The notes below the pieces were generated by a model that did no database searches, had not been told where the DNA came from, and was given only the letters and a program-made list of their open reading frames with translations. The position numbers were made by a program, and so were the translations under genes. 35,233 bases of DNA from Candidatus Aminicenantota bacterium (GTDB lineage Bacteria > Acidobacteriota > Aminicenantia > Aminicenantales > Aminicenantaceae), in NCBI GenBank assembly GCA_014727835.1, contig WJMT01000094.1, forward strand, positions 1 through 35,233, given 5' to 3'. Positions 25,387 to 32,669 of the stretch are shown here, piece by piece. How positions within the stretch are numbered: position 1 is the stretch's first letter; every line of letters starts with the position of its first letter.

Positions 25387-27510
25387 TCAATCCTGTTCTT
25401 TGATCCGCTCTGCTTCGTAGATTCCATCCGGCTGGATGAACTCAACAGCAGTGACCTTTCCGTTCTCATCCATCTTGAATTTCAAACTGATGACTTTAAC
25501 CTGTTTGAGGACAAATTCATCTCCCAATGCCGGCTCCAGATCATATTCCATCTGACCAGGAATATAAAGTGTGAGATGGTCCCCTTTTAAGCTGATGGTC
25601 AGGATTTGCTCGATCAGCTTGTATTTTCCCACAAACTGCTTGAGATGATCCGGATCAAAAAGTTGAGCACTCGGCTTTTTCTCAAACACAATTGGATCCA
25701 GAGTGGGTTCAAAGGGAACTTCCAGAAAAGCTACAAATCCATTGACATTGGTACGGAAAGTGAACTTCATGTCTTTAAATGTAGGGTCCTCTGCCTCTCT
25801 TGCATTGAACGTCTCATAATGCCAGTGCTCAAGCGGAGTGGTGATGTCATTGTAGGTGAACAGCAAAGCCCTGTTTTCACAGATGACATGAATATCCCCA
25901 TAACCGGGGTGGTGATAATCACCTGAATAATCTTCAATCGAGTGGGCCAGCTGTGTTCCCTCAATTCTTCGGGATTGTTTTTTCTCTTCAGCTTTCTCTC
26001 CGGCTTCCTCTCCTTTGGCCTTTCTCTCAGCTGCCAATCCGATCCAGTCTTTCGGCTCTGCCTCCAGGATGAGGTCTGCGGCATGACGGATGAGCAGTTC
26101 AGGCAGTCCGGTGCCGTTTTTATTAGCCAGTACCACAAATCCCAATCCCTGTTTGGGAAACAGACTCACCATAGCTGAAAATCCATCAATATTTCCACCG
26201 TGATGCACCCGGCTCTCTCCCCGGTAGGTGTCTACAAACCATCCCATCCCATAACTGGCTGGAGTCACTTCAGGAATAGCTGGCGTCCCTCCTGTTGGCA
26301 TGTGAGCCAGATGCATGTCCTGGAGAGTTTGGGGATTGATGATCTGCTTAGCTCCAAATTTGCCTTGATTGATATGAACCAAAAGCCACTGACTCATTTC
26401 GTTCACACTGGAATTGATGGATCCGGCAGGACCGATATTGGTGATGTTGCGGAATGGGATCTTTTTGATTTCACCGTCCTTTTCCCTGTATGGAAGAGCA
26501 TGATCCCTGTCTTTTTTGGAATCTTCCACTGAAAAATTTGTCCGATCCATTTTCAAAGGCTCTAGCACATGGGAGCGGATGGCATTCTCCCACTTCTTGT
26601 CTGTGAGTACTTCCACCAGATAGCCCGCAGTGAGAAACATCAGATTGTTGTACTGAAATTTCTGCCGCAGGTCTGCTGTGGGCTTGAGATGTGCCAGACT
26701 TCTGACAAATTCCTCACGCGTTGCCTGATAATCATTGTACCAAACCAGGTCATGGCGGGGCAGACCAGACCTGTGGGTCACTAGGTCGCGGGGAGTCAAA
26801 CGCTGACTGGCAAACAGGTCATGGAGCTCAAACCAAGGGATGTAGTTTTGTACAGGAATCTCCAAATCCAATTTGCCATCATCCACCAGAGTCCCCATAG
26901 CAAAAGTGGTGAAGGCCTTGGAAGCAGATCCAATAGCCAGAAGTGTGTCTCCAGTCATGGGGAGTTTGTTCTCCACATCCCGGCATCCAAACCCTTTGGC
27001 TAGAATGACCTCATCATCTTTGACTATACCCACAGCCACTCCAGGAACATTGAGACTTTCCAGCCCTTTGTTGACCAGATCATCAAAATCAGCAAGAGCC
27101 TTCTTCACTTTAGCAACAGGACTGACTTCCCTGTTGAGGACAAAGGGAAATGTTTGTCCGCTCTGAGTGAAACCACCTGTAATTTGTGCTCCGTCTTCAC
27201 TCAGTGTTCCTTTGAAAGCAGGCTCTCCTGGAACCCCAGTCATCTCAAAAACGATATCATTCCCGTCTATAGCAATGTTTTCAAGCGGAAGATTTTTGGC
27301 ATTCTGAGCAGGGATGGATATCTTTCCTGTCCAAGATCCATCAGACTCCTGATTCAAATCAACAAGAATTTCCAGCTTCATCCCGGGAATATCAATGGAT
27401 CCTTCCCAATGGCCAGCCAGTGAATCCTGCTGTCCGGAAAAGGCCAATTGGGGAATCAGTATGAGAATAAGACACAAACTTAAAACAAAAGGCTTTGGTG
27501 TTGTTTTCAT
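25387..27510 (-). CDS. Secreted beta-lactamase-fold serine hydrolase with DUF3471-like tail
   Basis: 707 aa with a signal peptide (1 to about 25). Domains in order: an N-terminal beta-rich domain of about 100 aa (GHWEGSIDIPGMKLEILVDL onward, split at residue 53); a class C beta-lactamase/DD-peptidase domain with S195-A-S-K198, Y287-N-N289 and H436-H-G-G439 in place of KTG; and a C-terminal DUF3471-like domain (about 560-700). Such proteins act as esterases, D-aminopeptidases or peptidases more often than as antibiotic-resistance enzymes; HxG instead of KTG fits that. AGAAGGAGG precedes the ATG. A TATAAT on the minus strand at 27564-27569 may be its -10 box. A charged linker (KAKGEEAGEKAEEKKQSRR) joins the last two domains. 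Confidence 0.87.
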   Translation of the reverse strand: MKTTPKPFVLSLCLILILIPQLAFSGQQDSLAGHWEGSIDIPGMKLEILVDLNQESDGSWTGKISIPAQNAKNLPLENIAIDGNDIVFEMTGVPGEPAFKGTLSEDGAQITGGFTQSGQTFPFVLNREVSPVAKVKKALADFDDLVNKGLESLNVPGVAVGIVKDDEVILAKGFGCRDVENKLPMTGDTLLAIGSASKAFTTFAMGTLVDDGKLDLEIPVQNYIPWFELHDLFASQRLTPRDLVTHRSGLPRHDLVWYNDYQATREEFVRSLAHLKPTADLRQKFQYNNLMFLTAGYLVEVLTDKKWENAIRSHVLEPLKMDRTNFSVEDSKKDRDHALPYREKDGEIKKIPFRNITNIGPAGSINSSVNEMSQWLLVHINQGKFGAKQIINPQTLQDMHLAHMPTGGTPAIPEVTPASYGMGWFVDTYRGESRVHHGGNIDGFSAMVSLFPKQGLGFVVLANKNGTGLPELLIRHAADLILEAEPKDWIGLAAERKAKGEEAGEKAEEKKQSRRIEGTQLAHSIEDYSGDYHHPGYGDIHVICENRALLFTYNDITTPLEHWHYETFNAREAEDPTFKDMKFTFRTNVNGFVAFLEVPFEPTLDPIVFEKKPSAQLFDPDHLKQFVGKYKLIEQILTISLKGDHLTLYIPGQMEYDLEPALGDEFVLKQVKVISLKFKMDENGKVTAVEFIQPDGIYEAERIKEQD

Positions 27511-27669
27511 GAATTCCTCCTTCTAAACAATACGTATTTCTTATCCGCCAAGTTCAGTTAAATATTATACTTTTTTTGTTTTCATATCTCTCTATTTCAA
27601 GAATTGGACTTGAAAAGCACATTGACTGGTTTATCCTGAAGAAGAGAAAAAGGGATTTCTCATAAAATA

Positions 27670-27695
27670 AGGTAAATAGGTATTGTGTCCCTGTA
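27670..27695 (-). repeat. 26-bp 3'-flank repeat, copy B
   Basis: On the minus strand the core reads GGGACACAATACCTATTTAC. It starts directly behind the stop codon of the propeller gene (27696-27698). It is identical over 26 bp to copy C and has one mismatch to copy A. A 6-bp stem GAGAAA/TTTCTC lies just beyond at 27644-27661. Confidence 0.75.
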
Positions 27696-28796
27696 TTATT
27701 CTATTTTTAAGGAGGCACGGATGATCTTTGGAAAAGGATTGGTCTGGATGAAATAAAAATTCTCTTGAGAATCAATAGCATTAAGTTCTCTTCCTTCGGG
27801 TGTCTCAATTCTTTTAAGAAATTGTCCTGCGGTATTGAAAAATTCCAGGAAATGCTCTGTTTCATATTTTTTTTCACCTTTTCTATTGACCAGCCGGAGA
27901 GAATTGATGAGATATTTTTGATCCACTGCAAAGCACGGTCCTGAACAGTCTGAAGGACCCACAGATACTCTAGTGTTGCCGCTAATATTCGTAACCTTTA
28001 TATTGGGGGGTTTGAGCTTTATGTTTCTTTTTATTTTCCTAAACAAATTTCCTTCCAGGTCATATGTTCTGATTTCATACTGATCCGGAAGAGCAAAGTA
28101 TATTTGGTTTCCTAATAATTGAATTCCCACTCCACCTATGGAAAGACCTCCACCCATAGACAGTTCCGGTCCATACCTGTATTCATCAGGAAATTTTTCA
28201 ATAAATTCACCTTCACTGGTGTGAATCTCTGCGGCTACTCCAGGTCTTCCTCTCACAACAAGACTCACCAATATACGGCCGTCCGGAAGAAAATAGAAGT
28301 TCTGCCACATTTTATTCAGCCTTATAGTTCTCAAATATTCGCCTTGTTTGCTGAAAAAATGTACACGGCGCCCATCTCCCACCACCACTTCATTTTCTGG
28401 AGAAAAGGAGATGTTTCGGGGATACTGGAATTCCCCCGGCCCCTGACCTTTTCTCCCTGTTTCCCATAAAAACTGCCCATTTTTATCAAATTTAATGATT
28501 CTGTGGTTTCCAGCATCCATAGCATAGATATTCAAATCAGAATCCACAGCCAAATCCCTAAGCCTGTAAAACATCAGATGATCTTCACCTTCCTCTAGCC
28601 CCAGGCTTAAGGTTTCTTCAAATGAAATATCCTTTCCCTCATCTCCTTCCCACAGCCCTGAACCCTTATTTTGGACTATTTTCACATCTCCTTGGGTATA
28701 GATCTCCCCTTCCCATTTGGCTTTGTTACAGTGAAAAGAAAACAACACGGATAGAATTAATAAAACGTATTCTATTTTCTTTATAAGATTACTCAT
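27696..28796 (-). CDS. 6-bladed beta-propeller lipoprotein
   Basis: 366 aa. Hydrophobic signal to Cys23 (FSFH-C-NKAKWEGEIYTQGDVKIVQNK). Propeller repeats: IYAMDAGNHRIIKFDKNGQF, TGRKGQGPGEFQYP (113-126), and the closing blade YFIQTNPFPKIIRASLKIE. AAAGGGAGA precedes the ATG. It has the best-defined promoter in the window, with a palindrome between the boxes (28833-28850), so it is probably regulated by a dimeric transcription factor. His at -1 of the presumed lipidated Cys is atypical. Confidence 0.8.
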   Translation of the reverse strand: MSNLIKKIEYVLLILSVLFSFHCNKAKWEGEIYTQGDVKIVQNKGSGLWEGDEGKDISFEETLSLGLEEGEDHLMFYRLRDLAVDSDLNIYAMDAGNHRIIKFDKNGQFLWETGRKGQGPGEFQYPRNISFSPENEVVVGDGRRVHFFSKQGEYLRTIRLNKMWQNFYFLPDGRILVSLVVRGRPGVAAEIHTSEGEFIEKFPDEYRYGPELSMGGGLSIGGVGIQLLGNQIYFALPDQYEIRTYDLEGNLFRKIKRNIKLKPPNIKVTNISGNTRVSVGPSDCSGPCFAVDQKYLINSLRLVNRKGEKKYETEHFLEFFNTAGQFLKRIETPEGRELNAIDSQENFYFIQTNPFPKIIRASLKIE

Positions 28797-28825
28797 CCCG
28801 AGTTCTCCCTTTCTGCTTTGGTTTA

Positions 28826-28855
28826 ATGATAGTGTAATGCCTTCATTACAGTCAA
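28826..28855 (-). promoter_or_regulatory. Promoter with palindromic operator in its spacer
   Basis: On the minus strand: TTGACT (28855-28850), 18-bp spacer, TATCAT (28831-28826). The spacer is almost filled by the perfect inverted repeat TGTAATG-AAGG-CATTACA (28833-28850). A dimeric regulator bound here would block or remodel RNA polymerase. Transcript start near 28819, about 23 nt before the propeller ATG. Confidence 0.6.
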
Positions 28856-28955
28856 CAAGAAATCTGGAGGATATAGAAATCCTCTGAAAGCCAGAAAACT
28901 ATATTTTTAACTGGTCCAGTTTTTGGGTGAGGCTCAAAACCACAGATTACTAACT

Positions 28956-29387
28956 TTAAAAGTGGTACAATAAATGGGGGCAGGTCACACGTGCGATTTC
29001 TTTAAAAGTCAATTCCTCAAAGAACTTAAGGACAATCACTTCTCTCTGGTCATCAGGGATTTGGGCTAAGGCATCGGATACTCGATTCAATCTTTCAGGA
29101 TCTGTGCCTCTGAGGCTTTGCTGAATGATTCTAGAAAGCTCTTCCTTGGAATGACGAATATTGAGGTCTTTCTTTCTTTTTTTTATATGATTGACAGCCT
29201 CGTTTCTGGCTATCTGAAACAGGTATGCAGAGGGATTGCGTTTGAGTTTTAATCTCACGCTGTATTTTATAACTCTATAAAAAACTTCCTGCGGCACGTC
29301 TTCAGCATCCTGTAAGGAACCGAGCTTAATGGTCAAGTAGTTGTACAATTTGTCTCCGAGTCTATCTATGATTTTTTCTGTTTTCAT
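28956..29387 (-). pseudogene. ECF sigma factor, 3'-truncated in the sigma4 helix-turn-helix
   Basis: 143 codons. Sigma region 2 is clear (DAEDVPQEVFYRVIKY and NPSAYLFQIARNEAVNHIKKRKK), and region 4 begins normally (ALAQIPDDQREVIVLKFFEELTFKEIARVT, split here at residue 20 by the reader's eye). It then breaks into CPHLLYHF and a stop, where the DNA-recognition helix (typically GxSxGTVKSRLxRA) should follow. No other frame downstream restores it. The break coincides with GACCTGCCCCC, a CAGGTC-type end seen at other 3' ends in this window, so an insertion or recombination event probably removed the tail. The product is unlikely to bind a -35 element normally. The start ATG has no strong ribosome-binding site. 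Confidence 0.7.
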
Positions 29388-29506
29388 GCTGACGTATGAG
29401 CCCTGATGACCTCATTCTATCACATACAGATGAAAACTTTTCACTACTAAAGATCCTTCTTCTCTGTATATTTATTTAATTTTATGGGAGTTTTATAAAT
29501 AAAAAA

Positions 29507-29532
29507 AGGTAAATAGGTATTGTGTCCCTGTA
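29507..29532 (-). repeat. 26-bp 3'-flank repeat, copy C
   Basis: Identical over 26 bp to copy B. On the minus strand it begins 17 nt behind the stop codon of the XRE regulator gene, in the same orientation relative to its gene as copies A and B. Confidence 0.75.
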
Positions 29533-29549
29533 TTTTATATTTTAATGAT

Positions 29550-29765
29550 TTATCTCTGCTCTTTGCTATTATCAAAAATGAACAGTTCATCAATAGTGGT
29601 GTTCAATGCCCGGGCCACATCATGGGCCAGTTTGAGTGATGGATTGTATTTTCCCTTTTCCAGATAAACGATGGTCTCTCTTCTCACCTTGACCTTTTGG
29701 GCAAGGCCCTGCTGAGTCAAGTCATACTTTGCTCTGAATTCTTTAATCTTTGTCTTAAAGGGCAT
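29550..29765 (-). CDS. XRE-family helix-turn-helix regulator
   Basis: 71 aa, a single HTH_3 domain: [40 protein letters not shown] and [10 protein letters not shown], the compact Cro/CI-like type. It begins 11 nt after the stop of the DUF3796-like gene, so the two are co-transcribed. This pairing of a small XRE regulator with a small multi-pass membrane protein is common. It probably represses its own operon through the inverted repeats at 30130-30154. Confidence 0.88.
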   Translation of the reverse strand: MPFKTKIKEFRAKYDLTQQGLAQKVKVRRETIVYLEKGKYNPSLKLAHDVARALNTTIDELFIFDNSKEQR

Positions 29766-29776
29766 GGCTGTTCTCT

Positions 29777-30103
29777 TTATCTCTTTTCATAAATTTTAAG
29801 CGAAACTGTGAATATCAATATTTGAAGGATCACCAATGCGATAAACGCATAGATGTACACATTTATCTCATTCATCACACTCACCACGACTGTAGAGATC
29901 ACAAAAACAAACGGCATTACAATAAACGCATTTCTAGCAGATTTATTGATGTTCTCTTCCAGCCTCTCATCCCTGATAATCTTCGCATAGGTGAAAAAAC
30001 CAAAAAAGCCGAAAAACCCATAAAAACCAATGTTGCGGGTGAAAAGTCCAAGAAATCCCAGAAATCCCAGAAATCCCAAATATTTAAGCCAAGAGCTTTT
30101 CAT
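29777..30103 (-). CDS. Small DUF3796-like membrane protein
   Basis: 108 aa from ATG 30103, which has GGAGG 8 nt upstream; ATG 30115 lies before that site. It has an unusual Gly-Phe-Leu repeat ([12 protein letters not shown] and [12 protein letters not shown]), a short basic/acidic loop ([18 protein letters not shown]), and two further hydrophobic helices. This matches the small membrane partners of XRE regulators (DUF3796/DUF2178 type). Role unknown; signalling to the partner regulator is a reasonable guess. Confidence 0.7.
   Translation of the reverse strand: MKSSWLKYLGFLGFLGFLGLFTRNIGFYGFFGFFGFFTYAKIIRDERLEENINKSARNAFIVMPFVFVISTVVVSVMNEINVYIYAFIALVILQILIFTVSLKIYEKR
30051..30077. repeat. 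9-bp tandem repeat inside the DUF3796-like gene
   Basis: AGAAATCCC occurs three times in a row and encodes the GFL repeat of the membrane protein. Being in-frame and a multiple of three, slippage would change protein length without frameshift. Confidence 0.7.
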
Positions 30104-30129
30104 TGAGGCCTCCATATGTGGTAATAAAT

Positions 30130-30154
30130 TAACATATTGTTAGATATATATAAC
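30130..30154 (-). promoter_or_regulatory. Operator-like inverted repeats at the XRE operon promoter
   Basis: TAACA-TAT-TGTTA (30130-30142) is a perfect inverted repeat lying just downstream of the -10 box. It runs into the near-palindrome GTTAGATATATATAAC (30139-30154), which covers the -10 box. Both are placed for autorepression by the XRE protein. Confidence 0.45.
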
Positions 30155-30173
30155 TTTCCAACAGAAATGTCAA
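30145..30173 (-). promoter_or_regulatory. Promoter of the DUF3796/XRE operon
   Basis: On the minus strand: perfect TTGACA (30173-30168), 17-bp spacer, TATATA (30150-30145). Transcript start near 30138, about 35 nt before ATG 30103. Confidence 0.62.
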
Positions 30174-30214
30174 GTCTTTCTAAGTTGTTCTTTTGATTTC
30201 CCTAAAATCAGGTC

Positions 30215-31525
30215 CTATATAAGAGGCGTTTCACCAGGAACAGCCACAGGATCAAGGGGCAGGTCAATGAAGTCATAAGCCGGGGGAGAAAGGTCCAGCT
30301 TGGAGGAGTTCATCACCCATTCCCATTTCAAAGCACGGCCTGTATAGGCGCTTATGCGGCCCATAATCGCAGTCAGTGTGCTTTCAGCAACGCGTCGGGC
30401 TTCATTTAAAGGTTTGCCGGTTTTGATGCTGGCAATCAGGTCTGCATGTTCCTGGACATAGGGATTGGGGGATTCTTTTGTGTGTTCATAGGAGTGGGCT
30501 CCTGTGATGCGCCCTTCCCCGCCAGATGTAAATGAGACCCCTTTTGTCCCCATGACCCGCTCTGAGACATTGCTGCTGCATCCTGGTGTCTGACGGCATT
30601 GGCTCATCACCCGGGCTCCGTTGGGATAGACATACTCCACAGCAAAGTGGTCAAAAATGTTACCATACTGCGGTTCTGTGCGAACCTGACGTCCTCCCAT
30701 TCCGCTGCATTCCACAGGATGCGATCCTACGGCCCAATTCATGACATCCAGATTGTGTACATGCTGCTCCACGATGTGGTCCCCGGATAGCCAGGTGACA
30801 AACAGCCAGTTTCGGATCTGCCACTCCATATCCGACCAGTTCTTGGTCTTGTAGCCCACCCAGTTCATCATAGCTCGCTCAACCCAAAGGCCTCCCTGGT
30901 TCCAGTAACACTGCCCAGCCACGATCTCACCGATATCCCCGCTGTGAATGCGTTTCATGACCTCAAGGTAATGATCCTGATGACGCCGCTGTGTCCCGGC
31001 CACAATGCTTAGGTTTTTTGTTTCAGCCAATCCAGAACTGGCTATTACAGACCGGATGCCCGCAGGGTCCACAGCCACTGGTTTTTCCATAAAAACATGT
31101 TTGCCCGCTTCCACAGCTGCTTTCAAATGCAGAGGTCTGAAGTGCGGCGGTGACGCCATAATGACCATGTCAATATCAGAAGCAAGAACTTTTTGAAACG
31201 CATCAAATCCTGTGAACATGGTGTCTTTGGTCACAGCCAGATGGTCCTTGGGCAAGTTTTCAGACAGGCGCTTATAGGATTTTTTGAGCTGATCCTCAAA
31301 CAGATCTCCCATGGCCGTGATCACCACATCAGAGGATGCTTTCACACAGTTGAGAGCAGCTCCGGTGCCGCGGCCCCCACACCCGATCATTCCTGCACGG
31401 ATTCGACCTGACTCCTGCCCATAAACAATACCCGAAGCAGGAATGGCTGCAACCAGTGCAGCAGCAGATGATGCCTTGATGAATTCACGGCGGGTTATTT
31501 CTGAATTTTTTTTCTTTTGATCCAT
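30215..31525 (-). CDS. Tat-exported Gfo/Idh/MocA-family oxidoreductase
   Basis: 436 aa. Twin-arginine signal TRREFIK (11-17) with a hydrophobic stretch to about residue 36. Rossmann motif GMIGCGGRGTG (45-55), EKP (147-149) with the conserved Lys, and EQHVHNLDVMNW (253-264) in the substrate domain. The family oxidises or epimerises sugars and inositols with tightly bound NAD(P). Length and Tat signal also fit GH109-type glycosidases, which use NAD+ within the same fold; I cannot decide between them. AGGAGAAA precedes the ATG. It follows the isomerase-like gene after 31 nt, and both proteins carry Tat signals, so they probably work on the same periplasmic sugar. Confidence 0.87.
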   Translation of the reverse strand: MDQKKKNSEITRREFIKASSAAALVAAIPASGIVYGQESGRIRAGMIGCGGRGTGAALNCVKASSDVVITAMGDLFEDQLKKSYKRLSENLPKDHLAVTKDTMFTGFDAFQKVLASDIDMVIMASPPHFRPLHLKAAVEAGKHVFMEKPVAVDPAGIRSVIASSGLAETKNLSIVAGTQRRHQDHYLEVMKRIHSGDIGEIVAGQCYWNQGGLWVERAMMNWVGYKTKNWSDMEWQIRNWLFVTWLSGDHIVEQHVHNLDVMNWAVGSHPVECSGMGGRQVRTEPQYGNIFDHFAVEYVYPNGARVMSQCRQTPGCSSNVSERVMGTKGVSFTSGGEGRITGAHSYEHTKESPNPYVQEHADLIASIKTGKPLNEARRVAESTLTAIMGRISAYTGRALKWEWVMNSSKLDLSPPAYDFIDLPLDPVAVPGETPLI

Positions 31526-31556
31526 TGTTTCTCCTTTTTTTTTCCTTATGCCCTGA

Positions 31557-32510
31557 TCAAAACGAATCGCAGGCTCTGTAAGCCTTGATCACAGCTTTCT
31601 CTCCTTCTTTTCCAGGGATGCTTTTTCCATGTTCCATGCACAGGGTCCCTTCATATCCCTTCTTATGAAGATGTTTGAAGATGTTTTTAAAATTGATCTC
31701 CCCTGTTCCCGGTTCTTTGCGTCCGGGATTATCGCCGAGATGAAAACTGGCGATTTCAGACCAGGACCGGTCGATATTCGGGATGAGATTGCCTTCGGAT
31801 ATTTGCTGGTGATAGACATCATCCACGATTTTGCAAAAGGAGCTGTTGACGGCCCGGCAGATCTGATAGGCCTGGGGCATGTGCTTGAGAAACAGACCCG
31901 GATGATCCCAGGGATTGAGAGGTTCGATGACCATGATCAATCCGGCCGGGGCACAAATATCAGCACAGTATTTCAGGTTCTCAATGACATTGGCTGTCTG
32001 GTAATCCCATTCCATCCTCTGGTTGTAGCGGCCGGGAACCACAAGTGTCCATTTGGCATGGGTTCGTTTGGCGGTTTCCACAGCACTCATCATCTTTTGC
32101 TTGAGCATTTGGCGGACCTCTTTTTTGTCTAAAACAAAAGATTCCACTCTGAAATCCGCATAAGCCACAAATGGCCCTAAATCCATATCCCTACGGCTCA
32201 GCTCAGCAGCGATTTTTTCCTGAAGATCAGGTGCTTTGTTCATCAGACCATTGTCAAACACTGCCCGGAATCCCTGGTCAGCCGCAAATCTCACATGGTC
32301 CAAAGGTTCTTTTCCTGCATGTTCTCTAAAAAACCCGAGAGAGGGAGCGTATTTCATTTGAAAACGGGCTGAGTTTTGCCCTCCAGATCGCCGTGAAGCT
32401 CGCGCTTTCAAGGGATTCATTGACAGTGAGGCCAGCGACGCAGCTGCTGCTCCGATAAATGTCCTCCGTGACAATCCTTGGGAGGACAGAGCACTTTTTT
32501 CACTCATCAT
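31557..32510 (-). CDS. Tat-exported hydroxypyruvate-isomerase-like (AP-endonuclease-2 TIM barrel) protein
   Basis: 317 aa. Tat signal SRRTFIG (14-20) and Ala-rich stretch. TIM-barrel sugar isomerase/epimerase with the expected metal ligands: E196 (VIEPLNPWDH), D230/D231 and H234 (IVDDVYHQQISEGN), H257 (SFHLGDNPGR) and E293 (CMEHG). Hyi-type enzymes interconvert hydroxypyruvate and tartronate semialdehyde; Tat-exported relatives probably act on ketoses. AAAGGAG lies before the tandem ATGATG start (32510 or 32507). First gene of a two-gene operon with the Gfo/Idh/MocA protein. Confidence 0.86.
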   Translation of the reverse strand: MMSEKSALSSQGLSRRTFIGAAAASLASLSMNPLKARASRRSGGQNSARFQMKYAPSLGFFREHAGKEPLDHVRFAADQGFRAVFDNGLMNKAPDLQEKIAAELSRRDMDLGPFVAYADFRVESFVLDKKEVRQMLKQKMMSAVETAKRTHAKWTLVVPGRYNQRMEWDYQTANVIENLKYCADICAPAGLIMVIEPLNPWDHPGLFLKHMPQAYQICRAVNSSFCKIVDDVYHQQISEGNLIPNIDRSWSEIASFHLGDNPGRKEPGTGEINFKNIFKHLHKKGYEGTLCMEHGKSIPGKEGEKAVIKAYRACDSF

Positions 32511-32530
32511 CTTTCTCCTTTCAATATCCC

Positions 32531-32560
32531 ATTAAATAGGAAAGAAATACCTCCTGTCAA
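32531..32560 (-). promoter_or_regulatory. Promoter of the isomerase/oxidoreductase operon
   Basis: On the minus strand: perfect TTGACA (32560-32555), 18-bp spacer, TTTAAT (32536-32531, four of six), just upstream of the gene start at 32510. Confidence 0.4.
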
Positions 32561-32606
32561 TATAAACTGCGTTCCTAATTCCCCCAATGTCATTCAATAG
32601 ACATGT

Positions 32607-32634
32607 TTGACAAATCTGATATTCCTAATAGACT
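32607..32634 (+). promoter_or_regulatory. Promoter of the DUF885 gene
   Basis: Perfect TTGACA (32607-32612), 16-bp spacer, TAGACT (32629-32634, four of six). An inverted repeat ATGTC-N8-GACAT (32587-32604) sits just upstream, between this promoter and the divergent one. Confidence 0.42.
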
Positions 32635-32669
32635 AAGGGATATCATTCGATAATGAGGAGGTTAGGCGG

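Noticed and set aside
27564-27595. TTGAAA/TATAAT promoter for the beta-lactamase-like gene
   Set aside because: The two boxes are 26 nt apart, too far for a sigma70 promoter; only the -10 box is plausible.
31629-32132. 167-aa open frame on the plus strand
   Set aside because: Antisense to the isomerase-like gene, which has clear metal ligands.
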